DNA of 64,000 nucleotides from Pseudaminobacter salicylatoxidans (GCF_003148475.1 NZ_QGGG01000001.1:248001-312000), one strand, 5' to 3'. Counted from the stretch's first letter, positions 17,598 through 27,277 are shown. Notes: generated from the letters alone by a model not told the origin. Program-made: numbers and translations.

Positions 17598-17682
17598 GGT
17601 CGCGGTTCGCTCGCTGGCATTATTTACCTGCTTGTGGGCGAGCCTGCTGGCGCAAGCAAGCCCCAAACCGCTGAGCCAGATG

Positions 17683-18177
17683 CTATTCGGCTGCTTCGGC
17701 GTGATCTTCCAGTTCCGGCTCGTCCACCGTATCGGCTTCCACATCGGCGACGGCGCTGAGATTGGCCTCCACCCGCGCCAGAAGCTTGGCCAGCAGCTTC
17801 TGCTCTTTCTTGTCGAAGCCGCGGAATGCCTGCTTTTCGGTCTTGCGCACCGATTTCTCGATGGCACGGATGGTTTCGCGTCCCATCTCGGTCAGGAAGA
17901 TATGAGCCTGCCTGGCGTCTGTTTCGGAGGCGCGCTTTTCGAGAAAGCCCTGCGCCTGCAGGCGGTTGATGGTCTTGGTGACGGTGGGCGGCCGCACGCC
18001 GAGATGCGAGGCGAGCTGTCCGGGGGTCTGCCCGTCCTGCTCATCCAGCGCCAGCATGATCTGGTCCTGCCCGGCATAGAAGCCGTACTCCAGCAGCCGC
18101 GCCGCAAGTGCCGTGCGCGCGAGTCTCGCCGCCGAATGCAGCCGGTGCATGGTCGCGCTTCTGTCTGCCTTTGACAT
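17683..18177 (-). CDS. MarR-family transcriptional regulator
   Basis: This 164-residue winged-helix regulator shows the recognition segment LASHLGVRPPTVTKTINRLQAQGFLEKRASETDARQ split across residues about 55-90, including the MarR wing (R..SE.DAR). The C-terminus is acidic (VEADTVDEPELEDHAEAAE). GAGGTGAAC precedes the ATG at good spacing. It is co-directional with the DMT exporter, a common regulator/exporter pairing, and divergent from the CobW gene. Confidence 0.92.
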   Translation of the reverse strand: MSKADRSATMHRLHSAARLARTALAARLLEYGFYAGQDQIMLALDEQDGQTPGQLASHLGVRPPTVTKTINRLQAQGFLEKRASETDARQAHIFLTEMGRETIRAIEKSVRKTEKQAFRGFDKKEQKLLAKLLARVEANLSAVADVEADTVDEPELEDHAEAAE

Positions 18178-18487
18178 TGTTCACCTCATCGGGCGCGCCG
18201 GACCTTCCCGGCACAGAATATAACCGCGGGCCCCGTTGGCAACCGGCATTCCTGCCACGGTCCTTTGCCGGCGCGGGGCCGTCTTTCTCGCTGCTATTGC
18301 CAGACACAGATAACAGTTAGATGACAAAGCAATTCCATGACGTCGCGATTGCCCCTTGTCCATTCGAAAAAATCGACCTGCCGCCGATCCGGGGCCGTTC
18401 TGGCTGCCCCGGTCGCGTCCGATTGGCACGTGCAAAAGCCGCCACGCCGTCCTATATGGAGCCCAACCCATCCTATCGAGGACCATC
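18178..18487. other. 310-bp divergent intergenic region between marR-like and cobW-like genes
   Basis: I see no gene, no strong palindrome and no AT-rich Zur-type palindrome in this stretch. An AATATAA patch near 18218 could be a -10 for the leftward MarR gene. The rightward promoter is not obvious. Confidence 0.5.
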
Positions 18488-19558
18488 ATGAGCGACGCAC
18501 AGACGCAAATTCCCGTAACGGTGCTCACCGGCTATCTGGGCTCGGGCAAGACCACGCTGCTTAACCGCATTCTCTCCGAAAACCACGGCAAGCGCTATGC
18601 CGTGATCGTCAACGAGTTCGGCGAAATCGGCATCGACAACGACCTGATCGTGGAATCCGACGAGGAAATCTACGAAATGAACAATGGCTGCGTGTGCTGC
18701 ACCGTGCGCGGCGACCTTATCCGCGTCGTGGAAGGCCTGATGCGCCGTCCCGGCCGTTTCGACGCCATCGTGGTGGAAACCACAGGCCTCGCCGACCCGG
18801 TGCCGGTGGCGCAGACCTTCTTCATGGACGACGACGTTCGCGCCAAGACCAAGCTCGACGCGGTGGTGGCGCTGGTGGACGCCAAGCACCTGCCGCTGCG
18901 CCTGAAGGACAGCCGCGAGGCCGAGGACCAGATCGCCTTCGCCGATGTCGTGCTGCTCAACAAGACCGACCTGGTGACGCCCGAGGAACTGCGCGACGTG
19001 GAGGCCACCATTCGCGCCATCAATCCCGCCGCCGCCATTCACCACACCACCCGCGCCGGCGTGGCGCTGGAGGCGGTGCTCGACCGTGGCGCCTTCGATC
19101 TCAAGCGCGCGCTTGAGAACGACCCGCATTTCCTGGAAGCGCACGACCATGACCACGATCATGATTGCGGCCCGGATTGCGATCACGACCATCACCATCA
19201 CCATCACCATCACCACGATCATGACCATGATCACCACGACCACGCCTCGCCGATCCATGACGTGACGGTGCAGTCGGTCTCGCTGCGCGCCGGTGAAATG
19301 GACCAGAGGAAGTTCTTCCCCTGGATCGAGAAGGTCACGCAACTCGAAGGGCCGAACATTCTGCGCCTCAAGGGCATCATCGCCTTCAGGGACGATCCCG
19401 ACCGTTATGTCATCCAGGGCGTCCACATGATCGTCGAGGGCGATCACCAGCGTGCCTGGAAGGACGACGAGAAGCATGAAAGCCGTCTCGTCTTCATCGG
19501 CCGCCAGCTCGACGCCGAGCGCCTGCGCAAAAGCTTCGAAGCCTGCCAGGCGGGGTGA
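18488..19558 (+). CDS. CobW/COG0523 metal-chaperone GTPase with His-rich linker
   Basis: This 356-residue G3E GTPase has Walker [10 protein letters not shown] (15-23), the metal-binding motif [11 protein letters not shown] (CxCC at 68-71), [13 protein letters not shown] (159-161) and a C-terminal CobW_C domain. Between the domains is a long linker of alternating His and Asp with two cysteines (about 219-252), including nine consecutive histidines, a clear metal-binding tract. COG0523 proteins load zinc or other metals into client enzymes. The CxCC motif with the His tract favours zinc, but no Zur site is visible. It is followed by a WD40 gene in the same direction. Confidence 0.92.
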   Translation: MSDAQTQIPVTVLTGYLGSGKTTLLNRILSENHGKRYAVIVNEFGEIGIDNDLIVESDEEIYEMNNGCVCCTVRGDLIRVVEGLMRRPGRFDAIVVETTGLADPVPVAQTFFMDDDVRAKTKLDAVVALVDAKHLPLRLKDSREAEDQIAFADVVLLNKTDLVTPEELRDVEATIRAINPAAAIHHTTRAGVALEAVLDRGAFDLKRALENDPHFLEAHDHDHDHDCGPDCDHDHHHHHHHHHDHDHDHHDHASPIHDVTVQSVSLRAGEMDQRKFFPWIEKVTQLEGPNILRLKGIIAFRDDPDRYVIQGVHMIVEGDHQRAWKDDEKHESRLVFIGRQLDAERLRKSFEACQAG

Positions 19559-19580
19559 TTGGTACCGATTTCGTTCTTGG

Positions 19581-19724
19581 TGCCCTATGCGACCGGGCAT
19601 CTCCGCCACAAGGGGGGGAGATTGGCAGTTGCCGCGTCCGCACTCTTTCGGCGACGTCGAAGACTGGCGAAAGTCGTGACGAAAGCTGTTCTCCCCCCTT
19701 GTGGGGGAGATGCCCGGTAGGGCA
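19581..19724. repeat. Intergenic inverted repeat, imperfect 34-40-bp arms
   Basis: The arm at 19581-19620 (TGCCCTATGCGACCGGGCAT...) and the arm at 19691-19724 (CTCCCCCCTTGTGGGGGAGA...) are reverse complements apart from one short insertion and single mismatches. The sequence with CCACAAGGGGGGAG and GCCGGGCA-like ends resembles, from memory, a repeat scattered in many rhizobial genomes. It lies between the cobW-like and WD40 genes, so any transcript of both must read through it. Confidence 0.8.
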
Positions 19725-19782
19725 GAGGGGGGCGCGAAGAAATGATACGTTTCACTTTAAGATTACAGAGCCGAGCCAGCCC

Positions 19783-20757
19783 ATGCCCACCGTTGCCCCG
19801 CTAGACCTTGAAGGCCATTGCGTCGCCGTCGCATTCCTCGGCGATGTGCCGCATTTCGCGCTGGCCGACGGTGTGGTGCATCGACTCGACCATGGCCACA
19901 AATGGACCGAGTTGCATGATGGTCTCTTGTCCACCGCCTATGATGCCGCCCGCGCGCGGCTGATCACCGGCGGCGAGGACGGCAAGGTTTGCGCGCTGGG
20001 CGCGGGCGAGGCGGTCGAGACGCTGGCCGAGATCGGCCGCAAGTGGATCACCAGCGTCGCCGCCGGCCCGCAGGGCGCGATCGCCTATGCCACCGGGAAA
20101 ACGGCAACCGTTCGCTTTTCCGATGGCAAGGTGAAGGAGTTCGTCCATCCGCGTTCGGTCGAGGGGCTGGCCTTCGCGCCGAAGGGCATGCGCATCGGCG
20201 TTGCCCGCTACAATGGCGCGACGCTGCATTTCCCGGCCACCGAGGGCAAGCCGGTGGAACTGGAATGGGCCGGCGCCCATACCGGCATCACCTTCTCGCC
20301 GGATGGCAATTTCCTCGTCACCACCATGCAGGAGAACGCCCTGCACGGCTGGAAGCTCGTCGACGCCAAGCACATGCGCATGAGCGGCTACCCGATGAAG
20401 GTGAAGAGCCTGTCATGGAGCGCCAGGGGCAAGTGGCTGGCAAGCTCCGGTGCGCCGGCGGCCATCGTCTGGCCCTTCGTGGGCAAGGATGGACCGATGG
20501 GCAAGGCGCCGCTGGAACTCGGCACCCGCGGCAACGCCGCCGTCACCTGCGTGGCCTGCCATCCCAGCGAGGAGATCGTCGCCATCGGCTACAATGACGG
20601 CATGATCCTTGCCGCCCGCTTCGCCGACCAGAAGGAGGTGCTGCTGCGCCGTCCCGGCAAGGGCGCGGTCACCGCCATGGCCTGGGACAGCGAAGAGCGG
20701 CGCATCGCCTTCGGCTCGGACGCCGGCGATTGCGGCGTCATCGATATTTCCGGCTAA
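19783..20757 (+). CDS. WD40-repeat protein
   Basis: This 324-residue protein is predicted to be a beta-propeller. Repeating blades with AFLGDVPHFALADG, ITGGEDGKVCAL, GLAFAPKGMRIGVARYNG, ITFSPDGNFLVTTMQ, SLSWSARGKWLASSG and AMAWDSEERRIAFGS are spaced about 40-45 residues apart, giving at least six blades. There is no signal peptide, so it is cytoplasmic. ATG 19783 (MPTVAPLDLEGH) is chosen because the frame upstream runs through the repeat element. A WD40 gene beside a CobW gene is, from memory, a recurring pair in Rhizobiales; a scaffold role in metal delivery is inference. Confidence 0.87.
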   Translation: MPTVAPLDLEGHCVAVAFLGDVPHFALADGVVHRLDHGHKWTELHDGLLSTAYDAARARLITGGEDGKVCALGAGEAVETLAEIGRKWITSVAAGPQGAIAYATGKTATVRFSDGKVKEFVHPRSVEGLAFAPKGMRIGVARYNGATLHFPATEGKPVELEWAGAHTGITFSPDGNFLVTTMQENALHGWKLVDAKHMRMSGYPMKVKSLSWSARGKWLASSGAPAAIVWPFVGKDGPMGKAPLELGTRGNAAVTCVACHPSEEIVAIGYNDGMILAARFADQKEVLLRRPGKGAVTAMAWDSEERRIAFGSDAGDCGVIDISG

Positions 20758-20844
20758 GTTGTTGCCGGGCCTTCCGGCCGGAGAGCCCAGGGCAGAAGGT
20801 GGGCGGCAGCCTGGGCCATCTCACTCTAGGCTTTTGTTCCTGGC

Positions 20845-20887
20845 GCATGACCTTGTCCGAAAAGTCTGCAACTTTTCGGGATCATGC
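20845..20887. repeat. Short palindromic repeat, half-element related to the 34847 and 42419 repeats
   Basis: GCATGACCTTGTCCGAAAAG and CTTTTCGG-GATCATGC pair around TCTGCAA with a few unpaired bases. The CCGAAAA core and flanking CATGA match stem 1 of the larger repeats at 34847 and 42471. It lies between convergent genes and could terminate transcription from both sides. Confidence 0.7.
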
Positions 20888-20888
20888 T

Positions 20889-21662
20889 CTATTCCGCCGC
20901 CGTGCGCAGACCATCGCGGGCGGCGGCGTGCAGACGCACGGCATCGCCGAAGGCCTTGAAGACGCGCGCCGACGCGCTGTCCGATTTCACCCAGTATTCG
21001 GGATGCCACTGCACGCCCACGGCGAAGGCAGGAGAATCCTTCACCGAAACGGCTTCCACCGTGCCATCCTCGGCCACCGCCTCGACCTGGAGTCGGTTGC
21101 CCAGCCGCTCCACAGCCTGCCGGTGGACCGAATTGACCATGACTTCGCCTGCGCCGAACACGCCGGCCAGGCAGCTTCCGGGCTTGATCGCGATCTTCTG
21201 GCGGATGGCGAAGCGCTCGTCCTGTTTGTCGCTGATGGGCGCGCGGTGGTCGAGCGCGCCTTCGCGCTCCTGGATCTCGGCGGCGAGCGAGCCGCCCAGC
21301 GCCACGTTCATCTCCTGGATGCCGCGGCAGATGGCCAGCAGCGGCACGCCGCGCTCGATGGCCTTGCGGATCAGCGGCAGGGTGGTGGCGTCGCGGTCCA
21401 TGTCGTAGGGACCGTTCGCCTCGGTTGCCTCCTCGCCATAGAGCGAGGGATGCACATTCGACTTGGACCCGGTCATCATCACGCCATCGACCGAATCCAG
21501 CAGGCGGTCGAGGTCGAGCCGGTCGCCGAAGCTCGGAACCAGTACGGGCGTCACCGCCGCCCCGGCGATCGCGGCCTCGAGATATTGCGAAGGCGCTGCA
21601 TGCCAGGTGTAGTTCTCGAACTGGCGGACATCGGTGGATATGGCGACGAGCGGCTTAAGCAT
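20889..21662 (-). CDS. PuuD-like gamma-glutamyl-GABA hydrolase, class I glutamine amidotransferase fold
   Basis: This 257-residue cytoplasmic hydrolase carries the nucleophile elbow LLAICRGIQEMNVALGG with Cys112 and the catalytic histidine in VGVQWHPEYW. The segment GVMMTGSKSNVHPSLYGEE is typical of the peptidase C26 / PuuD group, which hydrolyses gamma-glutamyl amides such as gamma-glutamyl-GABA in putrescine catabolism. Together with the PuuA-like ligase at 11566 it suggests a gamma-glutamylated amine pathway, although the two genes are 8 kb apart. It is divergent from the TRAP binding-protein gene. Confidence 0.9.
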   Translation of the reverse strand: MLKPLVAISTDVRQFENYTWHAAPSQYLEAAIAGAAVTPVLVPSFGDRLDLDRLLDSVDGVMMTGSKSNVHPSLYGEEATEANGPYDMDRDATTLPLIRKAIERGVPLLAICRGIQEMNVALGGSLAAEIQEREGALDHRAPISDKQDERFAIRQKIAIKPGSCLAGVFGAGEVMVNSVHRQAVERLGNRLQVEAVAEDGTVEAVSVKDSPAFAVGVQWHPEYWVKSDSASARVFKAFGDAVRLHAAARDGLRTAAE

Positions 21663-21773
21663 TTGGCGTAACTGCTTTCATTGAGGGCGAGACGGCACTT
21701 TGCCGCTAAAATAGGCGATATTCCGGCGGCTTTCCAATAGAGTTTCCGAACGGGGCGGCAATGGGCGGGAAAC

Positions 21774-23062
<1,289 letters not shown>

Positions 23063-23092
23063 CTTCCAGGTTTCTGCGTCAGGGACGGGCAG

Positions 23093-23129
23093 AAAAAAAC
23101 CCCGGAGCTTCTGGCTCCGGGGGTTTTTT
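23093..23129. terminator. Bidirectional intrinsic terminator between takP-like and dctM-like genes
   Basis: AAAAAAACCCCGGAG and CTCCGGGGGTTTTTT pair around CTTCTGG, giving a GC stem with an A run before and a T run after. It can stop transcription of both convergent units. Confidence 0.92.
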
Positions 23130-23155
23130 CATTGTCCGAGACGGCGCTTCGAGGG

Positions 23156-24904
23156 TCAGTCGAAGCTTGGCGGTCCTGAAAGATCGCTGCCGGGTGCGGG
23201 CGGGGTTGTGAGCTGCGGGACAGGCGACGTGTTGTTGCCGGGAGCTGGCGGCGCACCGAGCGGCGGCAGGCCGAGACCGCCGCCGCCGAGACCCGGCAGC
23301 GCCGGCATCTCGATCTTCACGTCGTCCGGATTCACGGTCGGACCCTTGTAGTGCATGACCATCTGCGGGAACAGGATGGTCAGTCCGATCATCAGGACCT
23401 GGATGCAGACGAAAGGCACCGCTCCCCAGTAGATCTGGCCGGTGGTGACCGGCTCGATGCGCTTGCCGGTGAGCTTGTCGAGATAAGGCACGCGCGCGGC
23501 CACCGAACGCAGATAGAACAGCGCGAAGCCGAAGGGCGGGTGCATGAAGCTCGTCTGCATGTTCACGCCCAGCAGCACGCCGAACCAGATCAGGTCGATG
23601 CCCAGCTTCTCCGCCGCGGGCGCAAGCAGCGGCACGATGATGAAGGCCAGTTCGAAGAAATCGAGGAAGAAGGCCAGGAAGAAGACCAGTATGTTGACCG
23701 CGATCAGGAAGCCGACTTCGCCGCCCGGCAGCGAGGTCAGCAGATGCTCGACCCAGACATGGCCGTTGACGCCATAGAAGGTGAGCGAGAAGACGCGCGC
23801 GCCGATCAGGATGAAGATGACGAAAGACGACAACCGCGTGGTCGAGGCCAGTGCCTGACGGACCACGTCCAGCGTCAGGCGCTGCTTGGCCGCGGCCATG
23901 ATCAGGGCGCCTACCGCGCCCATGGCGCCGCCTTCCGTCGGAGTGGCGATGCCGAGGAAGATGGTGCCGAGCACCAGGAAGATGAGCGCCAGCGGCGGGA
24001 TCAGCACGATGATGACCTGCTGGGCAAGCCGCGACATCATGTTGAGGTTCATCGACCGGTCGAGGATGGCCACCACATAGATGATGATGATGCCGACCAC
24101 GGCTCCCCAGATGTCGGCGTCGACGCCCAGACTGGGCGTCAGCGCGACATGGGCGGCATAGGCCACCGCGCCGGCGGCCACCAGCGCGATGGCGAGGGAG
24201 GTGACGCCGTGGCCGAGGGTGCGTGCCTCGAGCGGCAGCGCCGGCATCGCTTTGGGCCGCACGATGGACATCAGGAGCACATAGCTGGTGTAGATGCCGG
24301 TCAGCACCAGGCCCGGAATGAGCGCGCCCTTGTACATGTCGCCGACCGAGCGTCCAAGCTGGTCGGCCAGCACGATCAGCACCAGCGACGGCGGTATGAT
24401 CTGCGCCAGCGTGCCGGAGGCGGCGATGACGCCGGAGGCAAGCCGCCGGTCATAGCCGTAGCGCAGCATGATCGGCAACGAGATCAGGCCCATGGCGATG
24501 ACCGAAGCGGCCACCACGCCGGTGGTGGCCGCCAGCAATGCGCCGACGAAGATCACCGCATAGGCGAGACCGCCGCGGATCGGCCCGAAAAGCTGGCCGA
24601 TCGTGTCAAGGAGGTCCTCGGCCATGCCGGAACGCTCCAGCACGATGCCCATGAATGTGAAGAATGGAATGGCCAGCAGCGTCTCGTTCGACATGACGCC
24701 CCAGAGCCGTTCCGGCATGGCATAGAGCAGCGGCCAGGACAGATTGATCGAGCCGCCGGAATAGGGCGCCAGTTCAACGCCGATGAAGAAGAACAAAAGG
24801 CCGTTGGCCGCCAGCGAAAAGGCGACCGGGTAGCCGATGAGCAGGAACACGATGAGGAAGAAGAACATGATCGGCGCCATGTTCTCCGCGATGAAATGGA
24901 TCAT
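23156..24904 (-). CDS. dctM: TRAP transporter large permease (DctM)
   Basis: This 582-residue inner-membrane protein is the sodium-coupled transport subunit. It has about twelve to fourteen hydrophobic segments, with the family motifs PSLVLIVLADQLGRSVGDMYKGALIPGL (in part) and MHPPFGFALFYLRSVA. It is longer than the usual about 430 residues because of an insertion in the middle of the protein (as in the 2-oxo acid/mannitol-type TRAP group) and a C-terminal tail of about 50 residues rich in Pro and Gly (LPPLGAPPAPGNNTSPVPQL). The start overlaps the dctQ stop by 4 bp. Confidence 0.93.
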   Translation of the reverse strand: MIHFIAENMAPIMFFFLIVFLLIGYPVAFSLAANGLLFFFIGVELAPYSGGSINLSWPLLYAMPERLWGVMSNETLLAIPFFTFMGIVLERSGMAEDLLDTIGQLFGPIRGGLAYAVIFVGALLAATTGVVAASVIAMGLISLPIMLRYGYDRRLASGVIAASGTLAQIIPPSLVLIVLADQLGRSVGDMYKGALIPGLVLTGIYTSYVLLMSIVRPKAMPALPLEARTLGHGVTSLAIALVAAGAVAYAAHVALTPSLGVDADIWGAVVGIIIIYVVAILDRSMNLNMMSRLAQQVIIVLIPPLALIFLVLGTIFLGIATPTEGGAMGAVGALIMAAAKQRLTLDVVRQALASTTRLSSFVIFILIGARVFSLTFYGVNGHVWVEHLLTSLPGGEVGFLIAVNILVFFLAFFLDFFELAFIIVPLLAPAAEKLGIDLIWFGVLLGVNMQTSFMHPPFGFALFYLRSVAARVPYLDKLTGKRIEPVTTGQIYWGAVPFVCIQVLMIGLTILFPQMVMHYKGPTVNPDDVKIEMPALPGLGGGGLGLPPLGAPPAPGNNTSPVPQLTTPPAPGSDLSGPPSFD

Positions 24905-25485
24905 GAGCGGCTCTCACCTGCGAAAGCCTTGCCTTCGATCTCGGCCTGTTCATGCGCCGAAACGAACGGGTTGGGGTCTTCCATGTCGCCGCGGATGACG
25001 GCGATCTTCTTGATGATCTCCGATACGCCCTGCGCGCCGAGCTGGATGAAACCGATCAGCAGAAGCGCCTTGGCCGGCCACAGGATGAGGCCGCCGGCAT
25101 TGTTGGACAACTCGCCCGAGCGGAAGGACAGGCTCACATAGGGCACGAAATAGCAGATCATCAGTATGCTGAAGGGCATCAGGAACAGGATGTGGCCGAC
25201 GAGGTCGATCCAGTGCTGCACCCGGCGCGAGAACATGCCGTAGATGATGTCGATGCGGATGTGTTCGTTCTGCTTGAGGGTATAGGCGGCGGCGAGCATG
25301 AAGGCTGCGCCGAACAGATACCATTGCAGTTCCAGCCAGGCGTTCGACGACATGTTGAACGTCTTGCGGATGACGGCGTTGCCGGCGCTGACCAGAACGG
25401 CCAGCAGGATCAGCCATGCCACCCGTTTGCCGATGATTTCATTGATGCGGTCGATGGCTCTCGAAAGAGCGAGCAGCCCTGTCAT
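24901..25485 (-). CDS. dctQ: TRAP transporter small permease (DctQ)
   Basis: This is a 194-residue inner-membrane protein with four predicted helices (about residues 20-40, 50-72, 92-112 and 140-165) and the DctQ core ELQWYLFGAAFMLAAAYTLKQNEHIRID. It stabilises the large permease. GGGGAGGAACCTC precedes the ATG. It is co-transcribed with dctM through a 4-bp overlap; the promoter region 25486-25661 contains the motif shared with the takP-like gene. Confidence 0.93.
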   Translation of the reverse strand: MTGLLALSRAIDRINEIIGKRVAWLILLAVLVSAGNAVIRKTFNMSSNAWLELQWYLFGAAFMLAAAYTLKQNEHIRIDIIYGMFSRRVQHWIDLVGHILFLMPFSILMICYFVPYVSLSFRSGELSNNAGGLILWPAKALLLIGFIQLGAQGVSEIIKKIAVIRGDMEDPNPFVSAHEQAEIEGKAFAGESRS

Positions 25486-25647
25486 GAGGTTCCTCCCCGG
25501 ACGGTTTATGGCGCCGTTGCGGTTCCTCCCGGCGCGCTTTTTCTAAATCGGTAAAATGCCGGGCGGGCTGGCGTCAATAACGGATGGTACAGTTCGCTTG
25601 CCTGATTGTGCCAGCGGTCGCCGGAAATGCGCGGTTTTCGGGAAGTG

Positions 25648-25665
25648 CTAAAACGAAAGTCTTAG
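25648..25665. promoter_or_regulatory. Upstream motif of the dctQM operon, matching the takP-like upstream motif
   Basis: Read on the minus strand from 25666, TCTAAGACTTTCGTTTTAG matches 17 of 19 bases of the motif at 21775. It starts 181 bases before the dctQ start codon, the same spacing as in the other unit. It overlaps the stop codon of the neighbouring livH-like gene. Confidence 0.68.
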
Positions 25666-26579
25666 AAATTGTGGCGAAATGGACGCACTGCCTCCTGCCC
25701 CGAGAAACGCAGAACCAGCATTGCGGCCAGCAGCGCCAGCATCCAGGCATCGCGCCATTCGATGGGGAAATAGCCGGCCCAGAGCGACTCGGCGATGCCG
25801 AAGGTGGCCGCGCCCATCGCCGCATGGGTTGGCGAGCGATATCCGCCCACGGCGGTGACGAACAGGATTTTCAGGCCGAAGATGAGGCCGCTGCCGAAGC
25901 CGATATTGCCGAAGTAAAGGGCTGCCATCATGCCGGCGAGTGCCGCTGTCAGCGCGCCATGGAGAACGGTGGCGCGAAAGACGCGGCGCGTATCCACCCC
26001 GCACATTTCCGCTGCCGCCGGGTCGTCGCACACGGCCCGCCAGTTGCGCCCGAAGCGGGTGCGGCCCAGAAGGATGCCGGACAGGACGAGCAGGGCGACG
26101 ATGATTGCGCAGTTCAGCAACTGGATGACGGTGAGCGTGGCACGATAGCCGCCGGCTTCGGCGAAGGTCACGGGCGTGGCCAGCAGCGGCGGCAGCCAGA
26201 AATCATGCGTGTCGGCGGCGATACGGGCAAGCTCGCTCAGGAAGATCAGCGTGCCGAGCGTGGCCACCACGATGGCGTTGGGGGCGGCTTTCACAAGGGG
26301 CTCGAACACGCCGCGCGCCAGCACCCAGCCGATCAGCGTCGCATAGGCGAAGGTGGAGACGATGGCGAAGCCGATCGTCATCGGCAGCGTCATCCACAAT
26401 ACCTGCCATCCGAAGACGGCGATGAGGATCATGGTCTGGCCGCTGAAGGCGAAGATCGCGCCATGCGCGAGATTGGTGCGGTGGAGCACGCCGTTGACCA
26501 GCACATAGCCGGAGGCCAGCAACGCATAGAGCGCGCCCATGTGAGCGCCGTTCAGCACCTGTTGCAGGAAATAGAGCAT
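25662..26579 (-). CDS. Branched-chain-type ABC permease (LivH family), orphan
   Basis: This 305-residue inner-membrane permease starts at ATG 26579 (MLYFLQQVLNGAHMGALYAL), the canonical LivH N-terminus, not at the longer open frame. About eight helices are predicted. Family segments are GYVLVNGVLHRTNLAHGA, VVATLGTLIFL and RTRFGRNWRAVCDDPAAAEMCGVDTRRVF. No LivM, LivG, LivF or binding protein is adjacent, so it either works with a distant system or is a remnant. It is divergent from the CGNR gene across an inverted repeat. Confidence 0.88.
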   Translation of the reverse strand: MLYFLQQVLNGAHMGALYALLASGYVLVNGVLHRTNLAHGAIFAFSGQTMILIAVFGWQVLWMTLPMTIGFAIVSTFAYATLIGWVLARGVFEPLVKAAPNAIVVATLGTLIFLSELARIAADTHDFWLPPLLATPVTFAEAGGYRATLTVIQLLNCAIIVALLVLSGILLGRTRFGRNWRAVCDDPAAAEMCGVDTRRVFRATVLHGALTAALAGMMAALYFGNIGFGSGLIFGLKILFVTAVGGYRSPTHAAMGAATFGIAESLWAGYFPIEWRDAWMLALLAAMLVLRFSGQEAVRPFRHNF

Positions 26580-26626
26580 GGACCGACCGCATGCCGCGCA
26601 CCATAACGGTCGCCAGCGTGCGGCCA

Positions 26627-26666
26627 AAAATCTAACTTGTCAAAGGCATAATACAGGTTAGATTTT
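26627..26666. promoter_or_regulatory. 10-bp inverted repeat in the livH/CGNR divergent promoter region
   Basis: AAAATCTAAC (26627-26636) and GTTAGATTTT (26657-26666) are perfect reverse complements, 30 bp apart centre to centre. A TTGTCA (26637-26642) and TAGATT (26659-26664) pair with 16-bp spacing could be the rightward promoter, in which case the repeat overlaps it. It ends 5 bp before the start of the CGNR gene. A natural reading is an operator for that protein. Confidence 0.55.
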
Positions 26667-26671
26667 CAGGA

Positions 26672-27277
26672 ATGGCCATTTCATGGACGAGACATCGCTT
26701 TTCCGGCGGCGCGCTGGCGCTCGATGCGGCCAATACAGTGGTGCATCGCGGGGATCCGGCGCGCTCGTTCGACCGTTTCGAGCGGGCGGAGGAACTCCCG
26801 CGCTTTGCCGCCGCCGCAACCGGGTATCGAGCCGCCGAGCTGGGTGCGCGCAAGCTTTCCGTCGCTGACATCCGAAGCGCGCTGCCGAAGGTGCTTGCGA
26901 TCCGCGAGGCGACCGACAGGCTGTTTCGCAATGCCGTGCGGCGCGGGGCCGTCGCGACGGCCGACATGCCGGAACTCCTCGGCGCCTGCGCCGGCGCGCT
27001 GGCTGGTCATGACGAGCATTTGCGCCTGCCCGACCAGCCCTTCGGCGATCCGGCTACGCCGCTGCAACTGGAGGCAGCGCTTGCCGTTTCGGCGCTGTCA
27101 CTGCTGTCGCCGGACAGTGTGCGGAGGCTCAGGATATGCCCCAATTGCAACTGGCTGTTCGTGGATCGCAGCCGCAATGCCAGCCGCCTGTGGTGCGACA
27201 TGGCGGTCTGCGGCAATCGCCAGAAGGCGAAACGCCATTATCGGCGCCGCAAGGCGCAGGAGGTTCCCCATGCATGA
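26672..27277 (+). CDS. CGNR zinc-finger protein with ABATE domain
   Basis: This 201-residue protein has an N-terminal ABATE-like helical domain (FSGGALALDAANTVVHRGDPAR onward, in part stress-ligand binding by family) and a C-terminal zinc finger with Cys156, Cys159, Cys175 and Cys180, the last in CGNR (180-183), followed by a very basic tail (KAKRHYRRRK). CGNR proteins are thought to be ligand-responsive transcription factors. The ATG is only 5 bp from the upstream inverted repeat and has no ribosome binding site, so the transcript may be almost leaderless or the start is slightly later. It is followed by an overlapping lipoprotein gene. Confidence 0.87.
   Translation: MAISWTRHRFSGGALALDAANTVVHRGDPARSFDRFERAEELPRFAAAATGYRAAELGARKLSVADIRSALPKVLAIREATDRLFRNAVRRGAVATADMPELLGACAGALAGHDEHLRLPDQPFGDPATPLQLEAALAVSALSLLSPDSVRRLRICPNCNWLFVDRSRNASRLWCDMAVCGNRQKAKRHYRRRKAQEVPHA

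Noticed and set aside
19190..19260. Cat/cac-rich DNA in the cobW-like gene, resembling a simple-sequence repeat
   Set aside because: It encodes the in-frame His/Asp metal-binding linker, and there is no sign of a frameshift or slippage.
23351..25141. A 596-codon plus-strand open frame over dctM and dctQ, rich in Asp, Gln, His and Arg
   Set aside because: It is the antisense shadow of two well-defined TRAP permease genes.
25590..25625. A TGGCAC sequence in the dctQ leader that suggested a sigma54 promoter
   Set aside because: The GC element is missing at the required spacing (9 instead of 10 bases between GG and GC), and the other TRAP unit has nothing comparable.
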